Shown here: in pieces, positions 1-5,208 of the stretch | Numbering within the stretch: the stretch's first letter is position 1 | Layout: each line of letters begins with the position of its first letter | NCBI GenBank assembly: GCA_903902945.1 | Contig: CAIUWU010000246.1 | Coordinates: 1-5,208 of the forward strand | DNA: 5,208 bases | DNA from: an uncultured Pseudomonadota bacterium | GTDB taxonomy: Bacteria; Pseudomonadota; Gammaproteobacteria; Methylococcales; Methylomonadaceae | Direction of reading: 5' to 3' | Notes under the pieces: generated by a model | What the model saw: only the letters and a program-made list of their open reading frames with translations | Databases searched by the model: none | Told to the model about the DNA's origin: nothing | Translations under genes and position numbers: made by a program

Positions 1-1
1 C

Positions 2-577
2 GATCACGCCCGAGCCGAGGCTGTTTTTTTGCTGTCGTTGCGGGTTGTTGGGGATATTAAAAAAACGTCGAAAAACCGGATCGTTCATCAGCGGATTTTC
101 CTGAGCCCGAACAGTGTGATTCTGGCCGGTTATGTCTCAGGGGGGATTGCCAGAGGTGTGATGGTGGGGGTGGTGGTCGCGTTGATTTCGACTTTGTTTA
201 CTCAAATTCAGGTGCAGAACTGGCCGGTTACCTTGGCGGTTTATCTGTTGACGGCAACTTTGTTTGCCTTGGCCGGCTTTATCAATGCGGTGTTTGCCGA
301 CAGTTTTGATGATATTTCCATTATTCCCAATTTCGTGCTGACGCCATTGAGTTATCTGGGCGGGGTGTTTTATTCGGTGGCTATGTTGCCTGAGTTCTGG
401 CAAAAAGTTGCGCTGGGTAATCCGATTCTTTACATGATCAATGCCTTTCGTTACGGATTGATTGGTGTTAGCGATGTCGATATCCGCCTGGCGTTTCTGA
501 TGACAGGCGGCTTTATTACAGTTTTAGCGTTGACTGCCTTGTATCTGCTGCACAAGGGTATTGGTATCAAAAACTAA
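2..577 (+). CDS. ABC-2 type transporter permease, YadH-like, C-terminal part (5' end off the left edge)
   Basis: This is the membrane subunit of an ABC-2 family transporter, normally paired with a separate ATPase (YadG-like) in the inner membrane; the substrate cannot be told from sequence. The reading frame is open from base 2 to the TAA at 575-577. Family members are about 255 residues, so the N-terminal membrane segments lie outside the window. Counting from a TTG at 29, hydrophobic segments fall near residues 30-55, 66-90, 98-118 and 156-175. The stretch FDDISIIPNFVLTPLSYLGG followed by VFYS, and the later NPILYMINAFRYG, match the conserved C-terminal half of E. coli YadH as I recall it. 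From VILAGYV (residue 30) onward the match is clear. Before that (bases 2-115) the expected NIEELL-type cytoplasmic motif is not recognisable and the segment is longer than expected, so that part is uncertain. The TTG at 29 is not believed to be the true start. The stop overlaps the convergent fnr stop. Confidence 0.85.
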   Translation, partial: DHARAEAVFLLSLRVVGDIKKTSKNRIVHQRIFLSPNSVILAGYVSGGIARGVMVGVVVALISTLFTQIQVQNWPVTLAVYLLTATLFALAGFINAVFADSFDDISIIPNFVLTPLSYLGGVFYSVAMLPEFWQKVALGNPILYMINAFRYGLIGVSDVDIRLAFLMTGGFITVLALTALYLLHKGIGIKN

Positions 578-1287
578 TCGCTATCGCTCAGCTGCAGCAA
601 ATTGCGTAAGGCCTGCAGATTGATGATGGTGATAAAGCGGTTTTGCACCAGAATCAGGCCATCATCCTGAAATTTTTTCAGCAGGCGGCTGACGGTTTCC
701 AGTGCCAGTCCCAGGTGATTGCCAATTTCCTGGCGACTCAGTGACAGTTTAAATTCCGATGCCGAAAATCCTCGCCGTTTCAGACGTTCTGAGAGACTGA
801 TCAGAAAATAGGCCAGCCGTTCTTCGGCAGGGCGTTTGCTGAGAATCAGTTGGTTTTTATCTTCGACCATTTTTTCGCCGGAATGACGGAACAGTTCGCG
901 CGTCATGCTGGGTACATTCTGGAATAGCTCTTCCATGCTGTCGGCCGGTAACAGGCAGAAGCTGGTGGTTTCCAGCGCAATCGCCGCACAGCTGTGTTTT
1001 TCGTCCGACAGACCATCGAAGCCCAGTAATTCACCGGGCAGTAAAATATTGAGGATATGTTCATTGCCATGCTGATCACAGGCGACCAGTTTGGCGCTGC
1101 CGGATTTAATCGCCAAAATGCCACGAAAATTATCGCCTTCATGGTAAAGAAACTCGCCACGTTGCAAGGTTTTCTTGGCTTTGACCACTTCGCTGATGCT
1201 ATTGATTTCTTGCTGGGATAATCCTCGCGGTAAACAGATATTGTCCAGACCGCAGTTGCCGCAGCTAACTTGATTGAATTTAGACAC
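574..1287 (-). CDS. fnr: FNR-family oxygen-responsive transcriptional regulator
   Basis: A 237-residue cytoplasmic Crp/Fnr regulator. In E. coli FNR a [4Fe-4S] cluster permits dimerisation and DNA binding without oxygen. Cysteines C9, C12 and C18 have the CX2CX5C spacing of E. coli C20/C23/C29, and C111 sits where C122 does, in LETTSFC, so all four cluster ligands are present. A cyclic-nucleotide-binding-like beta barrel spans about 30-125, a dimerisation helix about 127-160, and a winged helix-turn-helix about 185-225. The recognition helix has E197, S200 and R201 (LETVSR), the residues that read TTGAT half-sites in FNR. The start is GTG with AAAGGA four bases upstream; the next in-frame Met is at residue 128, too late to be the start. 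The N-terminus is about 11 residues shorter than in E. coli. The gene lies 24 bp after fbp on the same strand with no terminator seen between them, so it is probably co-transcribed, and an FNR box lies ahead of that operon. A CRP or cluster-free relative is unlikely given the cysteines. Confidence 0.93.
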   Translation of the reverse strand: MSKFNQVSCGNCGLDNICLPRGLSQQEINSISEVVKAKKTLQRGEFLYHEGDNFRGILAIKSGSAKLVACDQHGNEHILNILLPGELLGFDGLSDEKHSCAAIALETTSFCLLPADSMEELFQNVPSMTRELFRHSGEKMVEDKNQLILSKRPAEERLAYFLISLSERLKRRGFSASEFKLSLSRQEIGNHLGLALETVSRLLKKFQDDGLILVQNRFITIINLQALRNLLQLSDSD

Positions 1288-1291
1288 AGAT

Positions 1292-1297
1292 TCCTTT
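1292..1297 (-). promoter_or_regulatory. Ribosome binding site of fnr
   Basis: On the minus strand the sequence is AAAGGA, followed by four bases and then the GTG start of fnr. It supports the GTG start and lies in the 24 bp gap after the fbp stop. Confidence 0.6.
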
Positions 1298-1311
1298 CAA
1301 ATTAATTGAGA

Positions 1312-2349
1312 TTAAACTTGTGAGTCAAATTGGTGGTGATAACGGACTATCCGTTCCACTTCGTTTTTAGAGCCCAGCACCAGCGGTACCCGCTGGTGAA
1401 TATGACTGGGTTTAAGATCCATGATCCGCTCGCGACCGTTCGAACACAGACCGCCGGCCTGCTCAACGATAAAGGCAATCGGATTGGCTTCGTACATCAG
1501 CCGCAAACGGCCCGGTTTGGAAGGATCTCGAATATCGTACGGATAGAGGAAAACGCCGCCACGGGTCAGAATCCGGTAAACCTCGGCAACTAATGATGCA
1601 ATCCAGCGCATATTGAAGTTTTCACCGCGCGGACCGTCGACACCGGCCACACATTCATCGATATAGCGTTTGACCGGCGCTTCCCAGAAACGTTGATTCG
1701 ACATGTTGATGGCAAATTCATTGCTCTTTTCGGGAATGCGGATGTCGGGGTGAGTCAGTATGAATTCGCCGATTTCCTGATCCAGGGTAAAACCGTTGAC
1801 ACCATTGCCGGTGGTCAAGATCAGCAGGGTCGAGGGGCCATACAAGACAAAACCGGCGCCAATCTGTTCGCGGCCTTCGATTAAGAAATCAGCAGTTGCC
1901 GGTTCGACGCCCTCCGGGTTGCGCAAAATCGAAAAGATAGTGCCGACCGTCATGTTGATATCGATATTCGATGAACCATCCAGCGGATCGAATAACACCA
2001 GATATTTGCCGCGCGAATAGTGTTCGGGAATGCTGACCGGATCCGGGTTTTCCTCGGACGCCATGCCCGCCAGCTGACCACTGCGGCTGAGGGCATTGAT
2101 CATGATGTCGTTGGTAATGATGTCGAGCTTTTTCTGGACCTCGCCCTGAACGTTTTCCGATTCGGCATTGCCCAGTACGCCGGTCAAAGCACCGCGATTG
2201 ACCCGGTGAGAAATTTGTTTGCAGGCCGTGACGATATTGTTCAATAACAGTGTGAATGAGCCGGATGCATCTGGCAGATGACGCTGCTGCTCGATGATGA
2301 ATTGGCTGAGTGTGACTTGATCTGATAAAAATTTTGCTTCGCTGTTCAT
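1312..2349 (-). CDS. fbp: Class I fructose-1,6-bisphosphatase
   Basis: This 345-residue protein is of normal length for class I FBPase, a cytoplasmic, Mg-dependent enzyme that hydrolyses fructose 1,6-bisphosphate to fructose 6-phosphate. The signature DPLDGSSNID is at residues 121-130, and the metal-binding acidic residues include the SEE at 98-100, D121, D124 and E287 in RLRLMYEANP (281-290). The C-terminal part has the family pattern GGVFLYPYD (264-272) and EQAGG (296-300). The ATG at 2349-2347 is preceded by an in-frame stop and has no clear Shine-Dalgarno sequence, so translation initiation may be weak or depend on the leader. The gene serves gluconeogenesis; in an autotroph or methanotroph it would also serve the Calvin or RuMP cycle. 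It follows a promoter with an FNR box and precedes fnr by 24 bp, an unusual partner for a sugar phosphatase. The identification is secure; which cycle it serves is inference. Confidence 0.97.
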   Translation of the reverse strand: MNSEAKFLSDQVTLSQFIIEQQRHLPDASGSFTLLLNNIVTACKQISHRVNRGALTGVLGNAESENVQGEVQKKLDIITNDIMINALSRSGQLAGMASEENPDPVSIPEHYSRGKYLVLFDPLDGSSNIDINMTVGTIFSILRNPEGVEPATADFLIEGREQIGAGFVLYGPSTLLILTTGNGVNGFTLDQEIGEFILTHPDIRIPEKSNEFAINMSNQRFWEAPVKRYIDECVAGVDGPRGENFNMRWIASLVAEVYRILTRGGVFLYPYDIRDPSKPGRLRLMYEANPIAFIVEQAGGLCSNGRERIMDLKPSHIHQRVPLVLGSKNEVERIVRYHHQFDSQV

Positions 2350-2364
2350 GCTGTCGTGTATTGG

Positions 2365-2384
2365 CCAGAGAGATCAAGATCTGG
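2365..2384. repeat. Inverted repeat in the fbp leader
   Basis: On the plus strand CCAGA (2365-2369) pairs with TCTGG (2380-2384), and alternatively AGATC (2371-2375) pairs with GATCT (2378-2382) around a two-base loop. It lies between the predicted transcription start and the fbp ATG, so it could form a small hairpin in the leader. There is no U-run, so it is not a terminator. The stems are only five pairs and the arrangement could be chance. Confidence 0.35.
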
Positions 2385-2428
2385 AAAAGCCGGCTGCAAG
2401 CCACGCACCATCTCAATCTTTGCGGCTT

Positions 2429-2458
2429 ATTGTACAAGTTAGATTTGATTCAGGTCAA
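2429..2458 (-). promoter_or_regulatory. Sigma70-like promoter for fbp-fnr
   Basis: On the minus strand there is a -35-like TTGACC at 2458-2453, an 18-base spacer, and a -10-like TACAAT at 2434-2429. Each hexamer matches consensus at five of six positions. The predicted transcription start is about 2422, giving a leader of roughly 72 bases before the fbp ATG. It is the best promoter match in the only intergenic gap of the window and is correctly placed and oriented. No transcript data were used. Confidence 0.65.
2445..2458 (-). promoter_or_regulatory. FNR box upstream of fbp-fnr
   Basis: The minus-strand sequence TTGACCTGAATCAA matches the FNR consensus TTGAT-N4-ATCAA at nine of ten defined positions. 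Its centre (2451.5) is about 29.5 bases upstream of the predicted start at 2422, so it covers the -35 element. Bound FNR would then be expected to block RNA polymerase, which would make it a negative autoregulatory site. A true start near 2410 would put the box at -41.5, the classical activating position, but I see no -10 that fits. One half-site coincides with the -35 hexamer, so part of the match could be promoter sequence. The presence of a complete FNR gene in the operon raises confidence. Confidence 0.6.
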
Positions 2459-2462
2459 AATC

Positions 2463-2477
2463 CTGATATTTAATCAG
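2463..2477. repeat. Palindrome CTGAT-N5-ATCAG between thiE and the fbp promoter
   Basis: A perfect five-base inverted repeat with an AT-rich five-base loop lies 25 bases after the thiE stop and four bases upstream of the FNR box. Read on the minus strand it is followed by GGATTTTG, so it could be a weak terminator for the thi operon, but the stem is short and AT-rich. It also resembles an FNR or CRP-like operator, except that the spacer is five rather than four bases and the outer base of each half-site differs. Confidence 0.35.
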
Positions 2478-2501
2478 CGCTATCTGGTTGAATTTATAAG
2501 T

Positions 2502-3119
2502 TTATTTATGAAACAAGCTTAGATACTGTTGTGCTGCGCTCTGTGCTTCGTAATCGAATAATCCACCAATCACTGCCAGCAGGTCGGCACCGGCTTCCAG
2601 CAAAGGGCGGGCGTTTTCAGGCAGAATGCCGCCAATCGCCACGATCGGGATAGTCAGTTGTTGTCTGGCCAGACGTAAGGTCTCAATCTCGGCCGGACTG
2701 GCCAGCGGCTTTGAACCGGAAGGGAAAAATCGCCCAAACGCCACGTAATCGGCACCTTGATCGGCCATAGTCACGGCTTTTTCCAGATCGTTATAACAAG
2801 AGATACCGATAATCGCCTCAGCGCCCAGCAGCTGGCGGGCGTTGACGAGATCGCAGTCATCACGGCCCAGGTGGACGCCATCGGCACCGATAGCCAAGGC
2901 CAGATCAATATCATCATTGATCAGCAGGGGAACTTCATAGTGATGACAGAGTGACAGTAACTCTTGAGCCAGTGCTAGCGCATCGATCGGTGACTTGTCG
3001 CGATATTGCAGCACCCCGGCACCGCCTTTGAGAGCGGCTTCGACTTCGTTCAGCACCTGCGCTATGGATTTGGATTCGGTCTGTGTAATGGCGTACAAGC
3101 CCTGGCTTGGAAATTTCAT
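2502..3119 (-). CDS. thiE: Thiamine phosphate synthase
   Basis: This 205-residue TIM-barrel enzyme couples HMP-pyrophosphate with 4-methyl-5-(2-phosphoethyl)thiazole to give thiamine phosphate and pyrophosphate in the cytosol. Family landmarks run in order: GLYAIT (7-12), LQYRDK (37-42) with the pyrophosphate-binding R40 and K42, LLINDD (65-70) with N68 and D69, the second Mg ligand in HLGRDD (D88), GISCYN (105-110) with S107, YVAFGRFFPSGSKP (125-138) with K137, and IVAIGGI (159-165). All the catalytic positions known from B. subtilis ThiE appear present. The length is typical. The ATG overlaps the thiD TGA as ATGA and has only a weak Shine-Dalgarno sequence, so its translation probably depends on ribosomes finishing thiD. 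The gene ends with TAA 152 bp before fbp and is the last of the ligase-thiD-thiE unit. Confidence 0.96.
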   Translation of the reverse strand: MKFPSQGLYAITQTESKSIAQVLNEVEAALKGGAGVLQYRDKSPIDALALAQELLSLCHHYEVPLLINDDIDLALAIGADGVHLGRDDCDLVNARQLLGAEAIIGISCYNDLEKAVTMADQGADYVAFGRFFPSGSKPLASPAEIETLRLARQQLTIPIVAIGGILPENARPLLEAGADLLAVIGGLFDYEAQSAAQQYLSLFHK

Positions 3120-3898
3120 GACTCTACCCAGAATAAGCGGTTGGGATTGTGCTGGCCCTGACCGGGACGATAAGCGGCCGCCAGTGCTTGCCAGGTAAAA
3201 TCCTGGGCCTCGCTGACCGCGGTAAACATATCCAGCCCTTGCGCTAGCAGCGCGGCTATGGCACTGGCCAGGGTGCAGCCGGAGCCATGATACTGATCCG
3301 GCAAGCGCTGCCAGTGGAAGATTTCATGGCGGTGTTCCGGCATCAGCAACAGATTATCGACAGTGTCGGTTGCCTCATGACTGCCGGTAATCAAAACATA
3401 ATCGGCGCCGCGTTGTTGCAGATATTCGCCGCAGCTCAGCAAATCATCATGTTGCGCCAGTTTACGGGCTTCTTCGCTGTTGGGTGTCACCAGCGTGGTC
3501 AGTGGCAGTAATTGTTCGATGATGACCTCCAGCAGCGCCTGATTGCTTAGCGCGGTACCGCCGCCGGCAGCCAGTACCGGGTCTAGCACCACCGGAATGC
3601 CGGGCAGGGTTTGCAGGATTTTTACCAGGGCCAGCGCTATTTCGGCATTGCCGATCAGACCAATTTTGACTGCAGCAATTTCAAAATCCGACAGCAGGGT
3701 GTCGGCTTGCTGCAGGATGGCTTCAGCGGATTGCGGTAACAGTGTTTTGACGTTGCGACTGTCCTGTTCGGTGAGACAGGTAATCACACTGGCGCAATGA
3801 CATTGATGACTGATGATGGCTTCGATGTCGGCCTGAACCCCGGCGCCGCCGCTGGGATCGTGTCCAGAAAAACATAAGACGACCGGACGTTTGTTCAT
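3116..3898 (-). CDS. thiD: Hydroxymethylpyrimidine/phosphomethylpyrimidine kinase
   Basis: A 260-residue ribokinase-fold enzyme that phosphorylates HMP to HMP-P and then HMP-PP, the pyrimidine substrate of ThiE. The N-terminal SGHDPSGGAGVQAD (11-24) is the family signature. Q45 in TEQDSRNV aligns with the HMP-contacting Q44 of E. coli ThiD. LDPV (105-108), LVTPN (136-140) and the anion-hole/catalytic segment HGSGCTLASA (204-213), with C208 matching E. coli C213, are all present. The start is ATG with AGGAG seven bases upstream inside the ligase 3' end. The gene overlaps the ligase stop by ATGA and the thiE start by ATGA. With ThiE directly downstream, ThiD's role in thiamine synthesis is secure; a pyridoxal kinase role is less likely because the Cys-containing GSGC motif is present. 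Confidence 0.95.
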   Translation of the reverse strand: MNKRPVVLCFSGHDPSGGAGVQADIEAIISHQCHCASVITCLTEQDSRNVKTLLPQSAEAILQQADTLLSDFEIAAVKIGLIGNAEIALALVKILQTLPGIPVVLDPVLAAGGGTALSNQALLEVIIEQLLPLTTLVTPNSEEARKLAQHDDLLSCGEYLQQRGADYVLITGSHEATDTVDNLLLMPEHRHEIFHWQRLPDQYHGSGCTLASAIAALLAQGLDMFTAVSEAQDFTWQALAAAYRPGQGQHNPNRLFWVES

Positions 3899-5208
3899 GA
3901 TTCGGCTCCTGCCAGTAATTGTAAAAAGCGAGCTTCATTGATCACGTTGACGCCTTTGTCGCGCGCCGCATTGATTTTGTTGCTGCCGACATTGTCACCG
4001 GTTACCAGGTAATCGGTTTTAGCCGAGACCGAGCTGCCGACTTTGGCACCTTTGGCTTTGGCCAGTTTGCTGAGATCATCGCGTGAACCGCTGGTCAAAG
4101 TGCCGGTGAAGACTATTGATTTACCGGCCAGCGGATGGCTGTCATCGTTAGCGGTGTGCTGGCTGGTTTGCAAGTTAAAGCCCAGTTGCATCAGGTGCTG
4201 GCACAAAGGTTTGATGGTGGCAAAACCTTCTGTAATCACGGCAGCGGTTTTTTCGGCAAAACCTTCAATGGCAATGATCTCGGCTTCGCTAAGGGTAAAG
4301 ATCGCCTCCAGACTGTAATGACTGAGCAAGCGTTCACAATTGCCCAGGCCCATTCGGAACACGCCGAAGGCCGCCAGAAAACGCCAGTCTTCAACCGCCT
4401 CCATCCGGCTGCGTAGCAGTTGATCCTCAAGATTCTGCGATTGTTTGGGGCCAAAGCCGATTGCTTCAAATTCGCTGGCAGTCAGCGCATAAATCTGATC
4501 GACGCGGCGAATACCGTAATCGTAGAGTTTTTTGATAGTGGCAGTGCCGAAGCCGTCATTGTTTTTCAGAATCCTAAAAAAATGTTCCATGCTGTTGCTG
4601 ATTTGCGCCGGGCAATTCAGATTATTCGGACACAGCAGATAATCGTTATCCCAGATCAGACTATGACCGCAACTGGGGCAACTCTCGGGTATTTCCGGCT
4701 TTGCCGGCTGAATCACGCGCTCGATTTTGGGAATGACCTCTCCCGAACGCGCCAGCTCGATTGTCGCGCCGGGGCCTATGCCTTTTTCAACCACCATGCC
4801 GTAGTGGTGAGCGGTGGCTCTGGATAACAACGCGCCACTCAGGCGCACCGGTTCCAGTTCGGCAACCGGCGTAATCCGCCCTGAGCGCGAGGTCTGCGGA
4901 GTAATGGCAATAATCCGCACTTCAGCGGTTTGCAGATTTTCTTTATAGGCCAGCTGCCAGCGATGATGATGACGGGTGGCGCCCATCGCCTGCTTTAGGG
5001 TTGGCTCGGTAATTTCCAGAATCACGCCGTCGACATCGACATCCAGCTGATGCCAGATGGTTTTGATGATAGTGTCAAAATCGCTGATCAATTCTGACCA
5101 GTTGCCGGTCCAGGCCGGGAGCAGGGCAAACGGGTAAAACACTGCCGCGCCATCGGCGATAGCCTGTTCGGCGTGTTGTTCCAGTTGTTTTTCTTTGATG
5201 ACACTGGC
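3895..5208 (-). CDS. Divergent NAD-dependent DNA ligase (LigA family), C-terminal 437 residues; 5' end off the right edge
   Basis: The enzyme family seals 3'-OH/5'-phosphate nicks in DNA using NAD+. The frame is open to the right edge, so a GTG at 5142 is not the start. Full LigA is about 670 residues; the N-terminal Ia domain and the KxDG adenylation lysine lie outside. Visible in order, counted from the edge: end of the nucleotidyltransferase domain with DVDGVILE (58-65) and WQLAYK (84-89); OB fold (about 95-165) with RSGRITPVAELEPV; a four-Cys zinc finger C177, C180, C193, C199; helix-hairpin-helix repeats (about 205-335); and a BRCT domain (about 358-437) with FTGTL. Aligned without gaps to E. 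coli LigA from D285 to K314, the K290 position is E65, and no Arg is found at or near the R277 position (W52). The hairpin region reads FGVFRMGLGN rather than the usual LGIRHVGE type. It is therefore probably a paralogue or divergent subfamily rather than the housekeeping LigA, so no symbol is given. It leads thiD and thiE through an ATGA overlap. Confidence 0.88.
   Translation of the reverse strand, partial: ASVIKEKQLEQHAEQAIADGAAVFYPFALLPAWTGNWSELISDFDTIIKTIWHQLDVDVDGVILEITEPTLKQAMGATRHHHRWQLAYKENLQTAEVRIIAITPQTSRSGRITPVAELEPVRLSGALLSRATAHHYGMVVEKGIGPGATIELARSGEVIPKIERVIQPAKPEIPESCPSCGHSLIWDNDYLLCPNNLNCPAQISNSMEHFFRILKNNDGFGTATIKKLYDYGIRRVDQIYALTASEFEAIGFGPKQSQNLEDQLLRSRMEAVEDWRFLAAFGVFRMGLGNCERLLSHYSLEAIFTLSEAEIIAIEGFAEKTAAVITEGFATIKPLCQHLMQLGFNLQTSQHTANDDSHPLAGKSIVFTGTLTSGSRDDLSKLAKAKGAKVGSSVSAKTDYLVTGDNVGSNKINAARDKGVNVINEARFLQLLAGAES
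3906..3910 (-). promoter_or_regulatory. Ribosome binding site of thiD
   Basis: AGGAG on the minus strand lies seven bases before the thiD ATG, inside the last codons of the ligase gene. It fixes the thiD start and allows some initiation independent of coupling. Confidence 0.65.

Noticed and set aside
17..31. GAGG followed by TTG at 29 as a true start for the permease
   Set aside because: The frame is open to the left edge, and the family needs two or more N-terminal membrane segments that would be missing.
1297..1309. TCAA-N5-TTGA inverted repeat just upstream of fnr, considered as an FNR site
   Set aside because: The half-sites are everted relative to TTGAT-N4-ATCAA and the spacing is wrong. 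The AT-rich symmetry overlaps the ribosome binding site and is likely chance.
1889..2437. A 182-codon minus-strand frame overlapping fbp
   Set aside because: It lies out of frame on the same strand as the unmistakable fbp, has an Arg/His/Gln-rich composition typical of shifted frames, and no recognisable motif.
2350..2501. TPP riboswitch, tRNA or small RNA gene in the intergenic region
   Set aside because: The gap is downstream of thiE rather than upstream of a thi gene, no THI-box-like core is seen, and no cloverleaf or strong terminator is apparent.
4420..4827. A 135-codon plus-strand frame opposite the ligase
   Set aside because: It is antisense to well-conserved zinc finger and OB-fold coding sequence, and shows no family resemblance and no plausible expression signal.
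5140..5142. GTG as the start of a short, BRCT-containing ligase fragment
   Set aside because: The frame continues openly to the right edge with plausible protein, and a start here would leave out the adenylation lysine domain.

Overview
The window is a dense stretch of bacterial chromosome of moderate GC content. It looks gammaproteobacterial, judged from the proteins: a YadH-like ABC-2 permease, an FNR with the classical four-cysteine pattern, a class I fructose-1,6-bisphosphatase, and ThiE/ThiD of gammaproteobacterial type. A one-carbon or autotrophic lineage such as the Methylococcales is possible, but the sequence does not prove it. Nearly every base is coding. I see no tRNA, rRNA, CRISPR array, insertion sequence or phage gene.

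Layout: (1) 2-577 (+) is the C-terminal part of an ABC-2 type transporter permease cut by the left edge. (2) 574-1287 (-) is an FNR-type oxygen-responsive regulator whose stop codon overlaps that of the permease, so the two genes converge with no spacer. (3) 1312-2349 (-) is class I fructose-1,6-bisphosphatase, 24 bp upstream of fnr and probably in the same transcript. (4) 2350-2501 is the only real intergenic region. It carries a good sigma70-like promoter firing into fbp-fnr, with a near-perfect FNR box over its -35 element. (5) 2502-3119 (-) is thiE, (6) 3116-3898 (-) is thiD, and (7) 3895-5208 (-) is the C-terminal two thirds of a divergent NAD-dependent DNA ligase cut by the right edge. 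The last three are linked by two ATGA start/stop overlaps and form one translationally coupled unit, ligase-thiD-thiE.

How the genes fit together: ThiD makes HMP-pyrophosphate and ThiE joins it to the thiazole phosphate to give thiamine phosphate, so these two are consecutive enzymes in one operon. The upstream ligase has no obvious metabolic link to them. fbp (gluconeogenesis, or sugar-phosphate regeneration in the Calvin or RuMP cycle) leads an operon with fnr, and the FNR box suggests that FNR controls its own operon and therefore fbp.

No wholly new system is evident. The points most worth checking are the FNR box/promoter overlap ahead of fbp-fnr and the ligase, which keeps all C-terminal domains but lacks two residues that are conserved and functionally important in E. 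coli LigA (R277 and K290).
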